A stretch of 64,000 bases of DNA, taken from Odontesthes bonariensis. Taxonomy: Eukaryota; Chordata; Actinopteri; Atheriniformes; Atherinopsidae. The translations under genes and the position numbers were made by a program. Positions 1-10,631 of this stretch are shown in pieces (position 1 is the stretch's first letter; the number at the start of each line of letters is the position of its first letter). The notes under the pieces are model-generated. The model had not been told where the DNA came from and searched no databases. It saw only the letters and a program-made list of their open reading frames with translations. Location of the stretch: positions 30,553,349 to 30,617,348 of the forward strand of contig NC_134522.1 in the NCBI RefSeq assembly GCF_027942865.1, written 5' to 3'.

Positions 1-59
1 GTTTGTGGCTGCTGCTGCTGTCCCAGCCATGATGTGTCCACACTGCGTGTTGTGTTCAG

Positions 60-143
60 AAAGAAGCATGCACATGCACATGCTAAAACAAGGGCACGGA
101 TAGAAATGACCTTTGGCCAAATGAAATACAGGTTCATTGCTTA
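60..143 (+). pseudogene. PIF-Harbinger (HARBI1-like) transposase fragment
   Basis: The frame from 60 reads a short peptide ending in TRARIEMTFGQMKYRF before a stop at 141-143. This resembles the C-terminal part of HARBI1-type nucleases of PIF-Harbinger transposons, where a TR..IE.TFG..K.RF block follows the third acidic catalytic residue. Only about 27 codons survive. The sequence after the stop (to about 190) still looks weakly like the continuation but is out of frame. No terminal inverted repeat was found, and the left part lies outside the window. It is a dead fragment. The motif match is seen directly and the family assignment is from memory of the family. Confidence 0.55.
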
Positions 144-149
144 AACTTC

Positions 150-2098
150 TCAGGTACCATGGCTGACTTCTGACAGAGCCATCTTAAATTAATAGTATAC
201 TTCATATTTTATACATTTTGTCTTGTGGACAACTTTTCAGGCTCAAGTCTTTTCTTCGTTGAGTCCCTGCAGGTTGTAGTGCCTGAAAGGACTCAGTTTC
301 TCCTGACACAGTGAGGGACCTATACAGGGACACATATTTCCTTATTGTTGTGACCTTTGAGTTAGAACTTCTTTTCATAATTTAGCATTGACACAGTAGC
401 AGTTTAAGTCAGAGGAAGTGTAAGAAGGCTAAATGGACAGAGATGATTTATAACTTTCCACACGTTTAGCTCATGGCACCCCACTGTGAATATAAATGTA
501 AAAAACACATTTCTAACACTTTGCATGAACCGTACAATAATGACAAGTTTGAGTTCAAGTTGTCTTGAATTGTTTAATTATTGTTACATGTTTCTCAAGC
601 TGTGGAGAGAAACCAGAATTAAATACAGTTCACAACACGAAATTCTCCTTTATCTGAATTTATACTAACGTCCCTCTCCAGTTTCATAATCTCTGGCTTG
701 ATCTTTTTTATTTTCAGTTTCTTGTGTTCCATATCTAGTTTGGTGCTCTCTTTATTGGACAAACACATTTCTTCAAAGGCTACTTACCACTGAAATATTT
801 TCCTGTACTTTACCTTCACCTGCTGCCAGGTACGCTTTTGGCTGTTAAGATTGCTCCTGTTGAGATGCAACAGCGAAAAAATAATATGTGGGTCACACAC
901 TCAGGATAATATGGTCACAAAGTATGATGATGCGTGTCGATTATTGGGTTATTAATAAAGTGAGCAGGGCCAGTATATGTGTGCTGTAAATCTCATACAG
1001 AGACAATTCAGCATGCTTTATGTGAACGAATTATAACACAAAGAGGAGAGCAAAAATACATGAGGACAGTAAAATGAATGTCAATGGTATGAAACTTTCA
1101 TAACTTACGCATTTAGTCTGTCTGCAGTTGTTAGTCATTCCGTTTTCTTCGCTTTATTGATCGCAGCTGTATTACCATTTCTGGTGATGAACTTTTAAAA
1201 TCCTCATGCAGCTCCATCAGCATTATTTGTTCAGCTGCCGAAAACATAAAAGCTCTTGTCTTGCTCTCCTTTTCTGCCATCTCCGTTTTTCCACCATCCA
1301 CTCGTCAGGGCTTCTTACGTTCCTCGTACACTCGCACTTAGCCAGGCTATGTAAGCCTCGCTTGGATTAGCCTCACTGAGATGCAGCTGAGCTGGCTTCA
1401 TGGAACGACTTGAGGCTTAATTGGGAGATGGTGTTAGTTCAAGCGACGCTTTCCGGCTACAGCCTGGCTTTCTTTAGCTACTTTCTAGGAAAACCCCCCT
1501 TGAGTGGCTATGAAAGGTGCCTATAAATAAAATGTATTATTATTATTATTAATTCTGATGTGCGATGAGGCAGTTCTCCTGCAACATTAAGCTCTTTTCC
1601 ACAAGTACTTACTCACAACCACCTCAATGTGGGTGGGTCGTTATAGCAAGGAGGTCCAAAAGTCCTGTGATGTCGGTTTTATGTGACACAAACATGACAC
1701 AACAATTTAGGACATCGAGGCGAAGGTTTACCTGCTGCTTGGTCTATGTCTTTGCGTCTAGCAATCCACCTCGTTGACGATCACAGAATACATAAAATTC
1801 AACTGTTGCTGTTGCCGGTTCTTGTTAAGGAGTGGCTTTCATTACTCATCCAGTGACATCACTCCCTGGCCAATCAGTGGCCTGCAGTCTGTAGATGTCA
1901 CATTTTCGGCTCGACTCAACTCGACCCCGACGGAGTAGGTGCTAAAAATGTACCACCTGGTGTCAGGTGGTATTACCTCATGGAAAACCCTAACAGCTGA
2001 GTGGGATCCAGTCGATTGACTGAAAAGGGAGGAATGTGTTCTGATGTCATTCTAAATCTCAGAAAGGTGACTTAGGCTTGTTTTATAACATGTGAATA
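150..2098. other. Spacer, no supported gene
   Basis: AT-rich sequence with short random frames only (486-668 and 1565-1777 show no recognisable domain or composition). An (ATT)n microsatellite at about 1535-1551 follows a tail of the kind found at the ends of fish LINE/SINE copies (AAATAAAATG). Around 1850-2030 there is text resembling a short non-autonomous DNA transposon (GCCAATCAGTGGCCTGCAGT, then a GACTCAACTCGAC stretch), but I could not define both ends. Confidence 0.4.
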
Positions 2099-2141
2099 GC
2101 CTGGCTAGCTCAGTCGGTAGAGCATGAGACTCTTAATCTTA
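2099..2141 (+). pseudogene. tRNA-Lys (CUU) 5' fragment
   Basis: This stretch matches the 5' half of eukaryotic tRNA-Lys: acceptor strand, D arm with the A-box text TAGCTCAGTCGGTAGAGC, and anticodon loop with CTT in ACTCTTAAT. After the anticodon stem the sequence changes to TTAATCTTAAAA, and no T arm or 3' acceptor strand follows. The B box needed for Pol III transcription is therefore missing. It is a truncated tRNA pseudogene or the head of a tRNA-derived SINE. Confidence 0.75.
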
Positions 2142-3039
2142 ATCTTAAAAGCCACAGACACTGAGGGTGGGGGTATTTCTACATGCATTCACTTCTTTTA
2201 CAGTACCTTTAGCAGACGCTTTTACAAATTAGGATAAATAGGATTAGATGACAGACAGTCATCATTGAAAAAAATAAACGTGCACAATTGGCCTCCTATA
2301 ATGCAATCTATGCAATTTCCAATTATAGAATCGAGTGTAAGAGCGAGTGAAATTAAAGAATTCCCGATTTCCATGTCTTTTTTAAAAATTTAAAGAAAAA
2401 AAAAATTTAATTTTAAAACATTTTTTTTATTTTTTTTTATTTTCCCGGTTTGGAATGTCTCGCGGACCGGTACTGATTTAAGAGATCAGTATTTAACAAC
2501 TTTGTTGCACAAAGGCTGGGTGGCCTCTCGCGGCCCAGTTTCCCTTTTTAAATAAACATTCCAGTCATACGTATTGAGTGTTGACCCCGTGGTTGAACAT
2601 CAAACATTTAGATGCAAACCTTGAAGACGTAGAACGTTTCAAACTGGATGTTTCGGCTGTTGTCTTGAAGCAAGTTCATCAACAGTTTCAAGTTCTCTGC
2701 CCGACTGATGTACTTAGAAGGTTTTGGATCAACATCAAATGAATCCCTGGAGTCAAAAGAACCACCACTTTTATTATGGGTAGTCCAACAGATAATGGTG
2801 AGAATATAGAGGGGGATGGCCACTATATCACGCTGTTTTCACGTAGTTGTTAGCTGCTCACTGGTGTGAACTATAAACCTGAACGAGTGTGTACAAGTAT
2901 AGCAGATTTTCAGCTTCCCACATGAGAAGCCTGGACAGAAATGTTTGTTTTGATTTAAAAACCTCTTTACTCCATGACCCTTTCTCTTAGTGCAGAATTA
3001 GAACCCCAGAATGTTCTAATTTATTCGCTGAGCCCCCTG
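2142..3039. other. Spacer, no supported gene
   Basis: The stretch includes an A/T homopolymer-rich part (about 2385-2445). Its neighbour at 2445-2540 contains CTCGCGGACCGGTACTG and CTCGCGGCCCAG, which look like pieces of a hAT-type interspersed repeat. The minus-strand frame 2608-2823 has no domain I recognise. No gene is supported. Confidence 0.35.
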
Positions 3040-3049
3040 TGACATCACA
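3040..3049 (+). promoter_or_regulatory. TCR V-type promoter decamer (CRE-like)
   Basis: TGACATCACA matches the conserved CRE-like decamer of TCR V-beta promoters (consensus AGTGAYGTCA family). It lies upstream of the split V exon that starts at 4624. A matching leader exon between it and 4473 was not identified with confidence, so its assignment to that V gene rests on position only. Confidence 0.4.
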
Positions 3050-3309
3050 CAGAACCCCCCTTAATGTACAGAATACGGAACCCGTGGCAGTCGGATCCTT
3101 ACCAGACCGGTGCAGAGTAACACCTGTTTCAGTAGTTTGTGAAAGCCTTTAACTAACTTCAACACTGTTGATATACAGCTTGCAGACATCCATTGCATCT
3201 CTCAGTTTTGAATGAAGATGATGCCCTTCAGTGATGATGACATAATGTGAGTACAACCAACTGCTCGATGCTGTAAATTGTCTCTTTGGGTCTTAAAATT
3301 CTTTTGGGT

Positions 3310-4473
3310 CTATCATAAAGGAACATAAACTCGAGAGTGATATTACAGTTCTTAAATGGTGCGCCTATGACTCAGAGTTTACACCTAATAAGTTGGACTC
3401 TAGATTCAAAGATTGGATAGCTAAGGGTATAACAGCCTTATGCAGGGTAATGAAAGATGGGAAAATGCTCAGTTTTGAAACGCTTAAAAGGACACATTTA
3501 TTAGAAAAACAAGACTTCTATCGATATCTGCAGCTGCGGCACTACGTTGATACGAAGATGAAAAATGTAACAAAGACTGGCACATGTTTGATTGAACTGT
3601 TTACAAAAGCCTATAATTCAGAAACTATTGATAGAACTGTTTCATGTTTATATAAGAGTCTCTCGAATTTGAAATCACATTCAACTTCATATATTAAAAC
3701 AAAATGGGAGAAGGAAGGAGGAATAAATATATCTGAAGAAGAATGGACAACAATATGGAGGTATCAATGGATGTGTACCAGCTCACAGAAGTGGAGGAAG
3801 TTTGGCTGGAAAAGCCTGATTAGGTGCTTTATTACACCCTCCCAGAAATCTCACTATGACAATAACTCCTCAGTCTGCTGGAGGAACTGTGGAAATCAAA
3901 ATGCAAACCATTATCACATTTTCTGGGACTGCCCGGTCATGAAGGACTATTGGAAAAAGATACACAACGACCTACAGGACATCTTCAAATGTGAAATACC
4001 CCTCGACATTAAGACTATGTTTTTCGGACACATACCTGAGGGATGGCTGAAAAGAGATAAGCACCTCATAAATATCCTGCTAATGGCTTGCAAAAAGAAT
4101 ATCACCAAGAAATGGCTATCACAAGAGAGCCCAACTGTCAACATCTGGATGGACATCACAATGGACATATAAAATGGAGAGAATAACAGCATTTGTTCAT
4201 TTTAAACTGGAGAAATTCACCTCATACTGGGAAAACTGGGTCAACTATGTCACGCCCCATAGGCCTGATTTTATTTTTACAAATCAATAACTATGCCATA
4301 TAAAAAGGATCACTCCCCACTTTGTACATATTCTTGTGTGTTTTTGTTGATGTTTGGTTCTTTTTCTTTTGTTATCGTTTAGACATAAAATAAAAATACC
4401 ACTTTGGCATTTAGGACAGACAAGAGATGCTAGATATATCTGAATGTCAATAAAAAAATAAAAATAATAATCG
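3310..4473 (+). mobile_element. 5'-truncated L1-type LINE, 11-bp TSD
   Basis: The plus-strand frame (ATG at 3393, but open upstream as well) ends at 4172. It encodes the C-terminal part of a fish L1 ORF2 protein, recognisable by the terminal Cys/His region CWRNCGNQNANHYHIFWDCP and a following KDYWKKI. The reverse-transcriptase core and endonuclease are missing through 5' truncation. The 3' UTR ends in an A-rich tail (about 4448-4470). An exact 11-bp direct repeat TTCTTTTGGGT flanks it (3299-3309 and 4474-4484), the expected target-site duplication. It sits upstream of a TCR V exon, probably in that gene's leader intron. Confidence 0.88.
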
Positions 4474-4623
4474 TTCTTTTGGGTGGGCATTGATGACAGA
4501 TAAGCCAAAGAAATGTATCACTGCGGTAATGGACAACTGTCGGCCCAGTTAAAGTACATTACAATCATTTGTCATTTACCATTTATCATTATCTAAAATG
4601 TTCTATTGTCTTTCTGTTTCCAG

Positions 4624-7002
4624 CTGTTAGTCTGGGTCTTGAGGTCCGTCAGTCTCCCTCTGATCTCATCAGAAATCCTGGTGACAAAATGCAGATTTTC
4701 TGCAGCCACAATAAAACTGACTACAGAGTGATGCTCTGGTACCAGCAGTCACCTGGAGACACAGCTATGAAACTCATTGGATATTTGAACTACAAAGCTG
4801 TCACAATGGAAGACAAATATAAAGTTGCGTTCAGTCTCGCTGGAGATTTCAATTCAATTCAATTCAATTCATTTTTATTTATATAGCGCCAAATACAACA
4901 AATGTCATCTCAAGGCACTTAGATAGCGACGGCGGCACTGTAACACCATTCAAAGGATATCTGTTGGAACAGGGAAACACGAGTTAATGACCATAATAAT
5001 ATCACATATACATAAAGAGAGTAAAGTGAGGAAAGGTGTGTCAGGTGAGGCCCCCCAGCAGTCTAGGCCTATAGCAGCTTAACTATGGGATGTTTCAGGA
5101 TCACCTGAGCCATCCCTAACTATAAGCTTTATCAAAAAGGAAAGTTTTAAGCCTGGTCTTAAAAGTGGAAAGGGTGTCTGCTTCCCGGACATTTACTGGC
5201 AGCTTATTCCATAATAGAGGGGCCTGATAACTGAAGGCTCTGCCTCCCATTCTACTTTTAGAAACTCTGGGAACCTCAAGTAAACCTGCAGTTTGGGAAC
5301 GAAGTGCTCTGTTAGGAAAATATCTTACAATGAGATCTTTAAGATATGATGGAGCTCGGTCATTAAGAGCTTTATATGTAAGGAGAAGAATCTTAAATTC
5401 TATTCTGAATTTAACAGGGAGCCAATGAAGAGAAGCTAAAACTGGAGAAATATGATCTCTCCTGTTAGTTCTCGTCAAAACTCTGGCTGCAGCATTTTGG
5501 ATCAACTGAAGGCTTTTCAGAGAATATGTGGGACAGCCCAATAATAAAGAATTACAGTAGTCCAATCTTGAAGTAACAAATGCATGAATTAGTTTTTCTG
5601 CATCACTCTGAGACAGGATGTTCCTGATTTTAACAATATTACGAAGGTGAAAGAAGGCAGTCCTAGAAACCTGTTTTATATGCGAGTCAAATGATAAGTT
5701 CTGGTCAAAAATAACTCCAAGGTTCCTCACTGTAGAACTAGAAGCCAAGGAAATCCCATCTAGAGTAACTATATAGCTAGACAATTTCTCCCTGAAACGC
5801 TCAGGTCCAAAGATAACGACTTCAGTTTTGTCTGAATTTAGCAGCAGACAGTTCTGAGTCATCCAGGTCTTTATGTCTTTAAGACATGCTTGTAGTCTGA
5901 CCAACCTATTGGTTTCATCTGGTTTTATAGATAAGTACAGCTGAGTATCATCAGCATAGCAATGGAAATTTATGCCATGCTGTCTAATAATGTTACCCAA
6001 TGGAAGCATGTATAAAGTAAAAAGAATCGGTCCAAGCACAGAACCCTGGGGAACTCCATGACTTACTCTGGTGTGTGAGGAAGATTCTTCATTTACAAGA
6101 ACAAACTGAAATCTATCAGATAAATATGATTTAAACCAGCCTAATGCAGTTCCTTTAATCCCAATAACATGTTCAAGTCTGTGTAATAAGATACTGTGAT
6201 CGACCGTATCAAATGCAGCACTGAGATCCAACAGGACAAGCACAGACACAAGTCCGCTATCAGAGGCTAAGAGGAGATCATTGGTAACTTTCAGCAGTGC
6301 AGTTTCTGTGCTATGATGCACTCTGAATCCTGACTGAAACTCTTCAAACAGATTATTTCTGTGTAAATGATCACAAAGCTGAGCTGCAACTATTTTTTCA
6401 AGAACTTTAGACATAAAAGGGAGATTGGATATAGGTCTATAATGAGCCAACACTTCTGAATCAAGAGTAGGTTTTTTAAGTAAAGGTTTAATTACAGCAA
6501 CCTTAAAAGTCTGAGGTACATATCCTGTCAACAAAGACAGATTGATCAAATCCAATATGGAAGTGTCAATTAATGGGAAAACCTCCTTGAACAGTCTGGT
6601 TTGGATTGGGTCTAAAACACAAGTTGATGGTTTAGAAGAGACTATTGCTGTTGTTAGTTCAGAGAGATCAACTGGACAGAAGCTGTCTAAATACAAATCA
6701 GGTTCTAAAGATACTTCTAAAGCTGCTGTACTTGATGATACATCACTAATAATAGTGGGAAGGACTCCATCAATCTTCTCTCTGATAGAAACAATTTTAT
6801 TAATAAAGAAGCTCATGAAATCATCACTGCTGAGAGTTAAAGGAATAACTGGCTCAGCAGAGCTCGGACTCTTAGTCAGACTGGCTACAGTGCTGAAAAG
6901 AAACCTGGGATTTGGGTGGAGACGCAGCAAAGAATGGATCTGTGCACATCCCAGATGCAGGAGTGAATTACAGTGCAGTTTACTACTGTGCAGCACCAGA
7001 AG
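4624..7002 (+). pseudogene. TCR V exon (beta-like), split by an LINE
   Basis: A splice acceptor (polypyrimidine then CAG at 4621-4623) opens an Ig-fold V exon in phase 1. First-half landmarks are QSPSDLIRNPGDK, first Cys at 4701-4703 in IFCSH, and LWYQQSPGDT. The exon runs normally to GAGATTT (4849), where an L2 LINE begins. It resumes at about 6909 in the same V text: a [11 protein letters not shown] stretch, then [14 protein letters not shown] with the second Cys at 6987-6989. An RSS follows directly at 7003. Both halves belong to one V segment, and the pentamer GATTT is present at both borders. The motif style (CSH, ML WYQQSPGD, YYCAA) is closest to teleost V-beta. The leader exon was not found; an L1 lies in the interval. 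It cannot encode a receptor as it stands, although its RSS is intact. Confidence 0.88.
4850..6908 (-). mobile_element. L2/Maui-type LINE inserted in a V exon
   Basis: On the minus strand, a 5'-truncated LINE of the L2 (CR1 supergroup) type. Its frame, from about 6910 to 5116, is uninterrupted for roughly 600 codons and covers only the region from just before the reverse transcriptase to the C-terminus. Seen are [28 protein letters not shown] (first catalytic Asp), [10 protein letters not shown], and the catalytic box [10 protein letters not shown], followed by the C-terminal LHWLPV and [10 protein letters not shown] blocks. The 3' end is the usual TTTATATAGCGCC tail followed by ATTCA repeats (about 4850-4880). 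The nominal first ~35 codons of the longer open frame (6911-7005) are antisense V-gene sequence, not LINE. The lack of stops suggests a recent insertion. Confidence 0.9.
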
Positions 7003-7040
7003 CACAATGACAGAAATCCCCTCTGAACTCTACAAAAACT
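7003..7040 (+). promoter_or_regulatory. V recombination signal sequence (23-type)
   Basis: Heptamer CACAATG (7003-7009; consensus CACAGTG), a 22-bp spacer, and nonamer ACAAAAACT (7032-7040; consensus ACAAAAACC). It abuts the last V codons after the second Cys. This is the normal arrangement for a V segment that joins to a 12-RSS D or J. Confidence 0.85.
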
Positions 7041-7441
7041 GCACACCAGTTTTTTTCTGCAGGTGTATTTTTAGAGGGGCTCCCAAAGCAGCTGCTATGT
7101 GGTTGCCTTTCAGTTTGATGCATTCGCAGCACACTTCAGTAACACTGTTTCTGTACACTTTAACTTGATGTCTCACTTTAGCACGATTTATACATCCAGG
7201 AAGGCAATCTACAGCAGCAAGAATATGTGAAGCCACTCCCTCCTTCCACTTCATCAGTTACAGTGATGGTGTTTCTTCATCCTCTTCATTCCTCTTTAAA
7301 CCTCACTCATCTCATTTGAGCCATGATTTGAGCCTTAACACAAGTATAGATGCTGAGACTTTTCTGACTGTATCAACATCTGCAAAGCTCTGTGAAACAT
7401 AGTTTTATAAGTTTTTTTTAAAGGCTTTTAAACAAATCATC
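7041..7441. other. V-V spacer, no gene
   Basis: Downstream flank of the split V segment. Frames on either strand (for example 7030-7254 minus) show no domain. The next recognisable feature is the V 3'-end relic at 7442. Confidence 0.4.
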
Positions 7442-7495
7442 TGTGCTGCACGAGATGCACAATGACACAAATCCCCTCTGAACTCTACAAAACCT
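7442..7495 (+). pseudogene. V-segment 3' relic with intact RSS
   Basis: TGTGCTGCACGAGATG (7442-7457) reads C-A-A-R-D, the post-Cys end of a V segment. It is followed by heptamer CACAATG (7458-7464), a 22-bp spacer and nonamer ACAAAACCT (7487-7495). The spacer shares the stretch AAATCCCCTCTGAACTCTAC with the RSS at 7003, so the two derive from duplicated V genes. Upstream of the Cys there is no framework sequence, so only the recombination end survives. Confidence 0.75.
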
Positions 7496-7731
7496 GCACA
7501 CGACTTATCAACTTCAGTGGTTTTGAATGAAAATGAAAAAAGCTTCTCTGGGACACCTGCTGAAGATCTCACTACACAAGGCAGCACTTTGGGTTTAAAG
7601 AAAACTGTAATGAGCCTTTTTCATGTTTTCTGAAAAAGCAAAAGTTTAAGAATGCAGGTAAATGATGGATAACTGCAGCAACAATGGGAGCCATCAGTCT
7701 GGTTTACAGCCACAGGAAGCCACTCCTCTCT

Positions 7732-7741
7732 TGACATCACA
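7732..7741 (+). promoter_or_regulatory. TCR V-type promoter decamer
   Basis: TGACATCACA lies about 100 bp before the ATG of the orphan leader at 7842, the spacing expected between the V-beta decamer and the leader exon. Confidence 0.5.
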
Positions 7742-7841
7742 TCGGTTGGCTCATAAAATCACTCTCAGTTCAGTTAAAAGGAGAAACCCTGTCATGATTT
7801 CACTCCTGTGTTTCATTGCTGACGTCAGAGTGACTGCACTC

Positions 7842-7893
7842 ATGTCAGACTTCTACAGGATCATCATATTTCTTATTTATCATTTCCTCACAG
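7842..7893 (+). pseudogene. Orphan TCR V leader exon
   Basis: ATG at 7842 opens 17 codons plus one base (MSDFYRIIIFLIYHFLT), a hydrophobic signal peptide. It ends at G|GTAGCG, a phase-1 donor, exactly the form of V leader exons (compare the intact one at 8498-8555). An in-frame ATG also exists at 7794. No V exon with framework sequence follows before the next gene's leader at 8498. The exon is therefore either orphaned or an alternative upstream leader for the V exon at 8671. The sequence features are direct; the role is inferred. Confidence 0.5.
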
Positions 7894-8497
7894 GTAGCGA
7901 TTGTTTCATTGTGAATTAAGATGTCTTCTACACCAACGGTGAGTCATTCACAAACTTAACTTCACGGTGAAGAAAACTGGTGAATGTGCAGACAGTGAAA
8001 CAAACAAAATAGACAAAAAGCTCAGAAGTTCTGTGACAAACCCCTAATAGTATATCTATATCTGTAGTATATCAGATAGTATATCTGCCTCTGTCTTTAA
8101 AGCACCATCAGCTCCGTCAACATGTCCAAAGACACTGACGAACTCCTGTACCGACCACACACAAACCCGCCTCCGTTTCACTTGTTTGAATATTTGTTAA
8201 GGACAGAAAAATGTTCATTCCAATATTTCAAAGTGTTACAAGTGTGCACGTCAATATCAGAACGGATCACATGGTGGAACTTCTCCATCAGCTGATTCAT
8301 ACTTCACACAGTCTAATCTTCCTGGTTTCACAGCTGTGTTCACTTCAGTTAAGCTTATCCCCACATAACAAACGTGGCCTCCTGTTGGTTCACAGGATCA
8401 GAGAAGGTCACACCTTGCAGTGACACACCTCCCTGCATCTCTTCATATCTGTGACTACACAGTGAGATACTGTAACTGAGACCCTGAGTTTTACAGC

Positions 8498-8975
8498 ATG
8501 ACCTCTATCAGACATCGGCTCCTCAGCTTATTGGTGCTTGCTCATTGGATCAAAGGTAAAGTAGTATGTTATCAGCAGATTCATTTCAGCAGTTAGATGG
8601 TGTCTGCACCGGTGAAACCGTTAACTGGTAAAATGCTCATTTGTGGTAACTTTCTCTGTTGTACTCACAGGTCATGTTGATGGAAGTGATGTCTACCAGA
8701 CTCCCATACTGTGGGAGCAGCAGGGTGAAAATGCAACAATACACTGTAACCACACAAAGGGTGGAGGCTATTACCAGATGTACTGGTACAGACAGCTGCC
8801 TGGAGAAACTATGAAACTTATCGTATTCACAACTACAGCTAAAATAGATCACGACTTTGGAGAATTCAGCAAAGACAAATTCTCAGCCACCAAGACTGAA
8901 GCTGAGAGAGGAACATTCACAGTAAAGAATCTGCAGCCAGAAGATAAAGGCTGGTATTTCTGTGCTGTGAGTCAA
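8498..8975 (+). CDS. Complete germline TCR V gene (beta-like)
   Basis: Exon 1 (8498-8555) encodes a signal peptide MTSIRHRLLSLLVLAHWIK plus one base and ends at a GTAAAG donor. The intron ends in a CACAG acceptor at 8670. Exon 2 (8671-8975) encodes a whole V domain: QTPILWEQQGENATIHCNH (first Cys), MYWYRQLPGETMKLIVF (conserved Trp and Gln), FSKDKFSATKTE, then LQPEDKGWYFCAVSQ (second Cys at 8961-8963). It joins directly to an RSS at 8976. All splice and framework landmarks are present and no stop interrupts it, so it should be able to rearrange. It is the only intact receptor gene in the window. Sequence style is that of teleost genes usually annotated as TCR beta variable. The alternative is another locus in the same superfamily, since no J or C is present here to decide. 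Confidence 0.88.
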
Positions 8976-9014
8976 CACAGTGATCCAAACACATGTGAGC
9001 ACTGAACCAAAACC
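8976..9014 (+). promoter_or_regulatory. V recombination signal sequence (23-type)
   Basis: Perfect heptamer CACAGTG (8976-8982), an exact 23-bp spacer, and nonamer ACCAAAACC (9006-9014, one mismatch to consensus). It directly follows the V codons after the second Cys, so this gene has the best signal of the three seen. Confidence 0.93.
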
Positions 9015-9112
9015 TCTGCATCCTGTTCCCATCTGTATTTATCTGCTCTCCTGTAGGGGGAGCTCAAGTACAAGCTGACAATGTCTCAGTCATGTGACAC
9101 TCCCATATGCAA

Positions 9113-10489
9113 GGCTGTGTTCGAAACCGCCTACTTTTCCTACTATTCCTACTAGTCATACTTTTTTAAGTTCCCGGATGTACACTAGATGCATACTAGA
9201 TTCGCCGAAATGTTGAGTATTCATCATGAGGTTACTTGTCACACTCAAACTACCCAAGATGCAACGTAACGTGACGTCGTCCATCGCCATTTGAACGGTC
9301 AAATCAGAGAGTCTCTATTATGAGGAGAGGGAAAACTGGCGGCTATTTCCGGGTGGTACTGCACTCTAGGGGCGCCAACGAAGCAGTGCACAGCACGCCG
9401 AACTCTATGGTGGTACTATGAGATCCACCTTAGATCCAGCCATTGCTTTGGATATAATTTTTTATATTTTTTCATTTTAATTTTCCTAAAGGCAGGATAA
9501 ATTATCCTTTCAAACGGCACTTGGTTTGATTTTGTAGACTCAATAGATTTGTTTAAAATACACATTTATTGTCAGCATTGCATCCCGAGTGACGTCACGC
9601 ATGTGGCATCACTTTACGGCATGGTCAGTCCTAGCGCTGAGCTAGCAGAGAGGGGTTAGCTCAAATAGTTACAGATTTCAGCACAGCCCTTTTACATACT
9701 CTCTGACTAGCCTCTGGTTTAGCTTTGGTTGTTGTTAGCAGCACCAGGTTAGCACTCTGGCACAGTGGACGAGTGCCGTAAAGCAGCCGGTCGTAATCTG
9801 CCGTGCGTTCTTCAGATTCCGTTAGCTAGATGCTAGCGGATACTGACTCGCAAATGCCAGACCTGTAAGAAAACAGAAAGCTATAACTCCCAGGTTATTG
9901 TACTTTCGATATAAATCCACATCCCTCTGTCAGAAATCACAGTATTATTTTCAGGTTTCAGCCGCTAGCGGGGACATTTTTTGAGTTATTAGCGCCAGCC
10001 CTATGGAAAATGGTCATTCTGCACTCGCTCGCCAGCGCCCCCAGAGAAAATCAACTGAACTGCAGCCAAATTTTTTATAATGGGGCGAATAGGAAGTGGA
10101 ACGGCTGTCTGTAAAAGGGCTGTGGGTCAAATTCAGTTAACGGGACGAGAGCAGTCAAAACGGCAAAACCGGAAGTGCGTTGCTCACAGCGGCTAGCTTT
10201 ACTAGCGGCGAATTCGTGGTAACAAAATTGTAAATAGCCGGTATTTTGTCAGATTTTCAACACCTTGGGGGTCTAAATGACTACTTTCTCGCCTGAAAAT
10301 GTTTCAAATGTTGCTAAAGTTATATATTTACAGAGTTTATAGCTTAAGCGAAATCAGCTTTTCAGGCCGGCTGATGTCGGCTCGGGCAGGAGTGAAGTGC
10401 ACTGTGTGTAAACGCTCTGCATACTGTCTGATCGATGAGTATGCCGTTTTCAAGTATGTAGTATGTAGTAGGCGGTTTCGAACACAGCC
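9113..10489. mobile_element. 1.4-kb TIR DNA transposon, non-coding
   Basis: Terminal inverted repeats GGCTGTGTTCGAAACCGCC begin at 9113 and end at 10489, flanked by a CAA direct repeat (9110-9112 and 10490-10492). The interior has no transposase frame; the plus-strand frame 10299-10745 crosses the element border into the V leader and is not a gene. A second, smaller inverted-repeat element sits inside (9682-10124). A 3-bp duplication suggests a Harbinger-like mobiliser, but CAA is not the usual TWA, so the superfamily is left open. It lies between two V genes. Confidence 0.8.
9682..10124. mobile_element. Nested MITE with CACAGCCCTTTTACA ends
   Basis: CACAGCCCTTTTACA at 9682 and its reverse complement ending at 10124 bound a 443-bp non-coding element. 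A near-identical copy, inverted, occupies 40522-40964, where it again sits beside the same outer-element sequence. Confidence 0.75.
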
Positions 10490-10583
10490 CAAGTCTTCAT
10501 ATCTGTGCTGTGATGTCAGAGCTGCCATCACACACACTGACAGTGACTGTGGTCTCCAAGTTCAGTCTTCTCCCAACACAATA

Positions 10584-10631
10584 ATGATCCCAGCTGCTCT
10601 GATCAAACTCTCTGCAGCTCTGCTCTGTATT
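10584..10631 (+). pseudogene. TCR V leader exon cut by a retrovirus
   Basis: ATG at 10584 opens a V-type signal peptide MIPAALIKLSAALLCI, preceded by a TGATGTCA CRE-like motif at about 10510. At 10632 the sequence turns into the minus-strand LTR of ERV1. On the far side of the retrovirus, 19336-19350 reads TTTGGTGGATTAAAG, which resembles the end of the intact leader at 8498 (TGGATCAAAG). The leader was therefore probably split between these points. The donor GT is not present after 19350, and no V exon was found downstream, so the gene is dead. Confidence 0.6.

Noticed and set aside
2608..2823. 71-codon minus-strand frame
   Set aside because: No recognisable domain or conserved motif; consistent with chance length in AT-rich DNA.
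6542..7168. 208-codon plus-strand frame
   Set aside because: It is antisense to the L2 reverse-transcriptase frame and crosses the LINE/V border.
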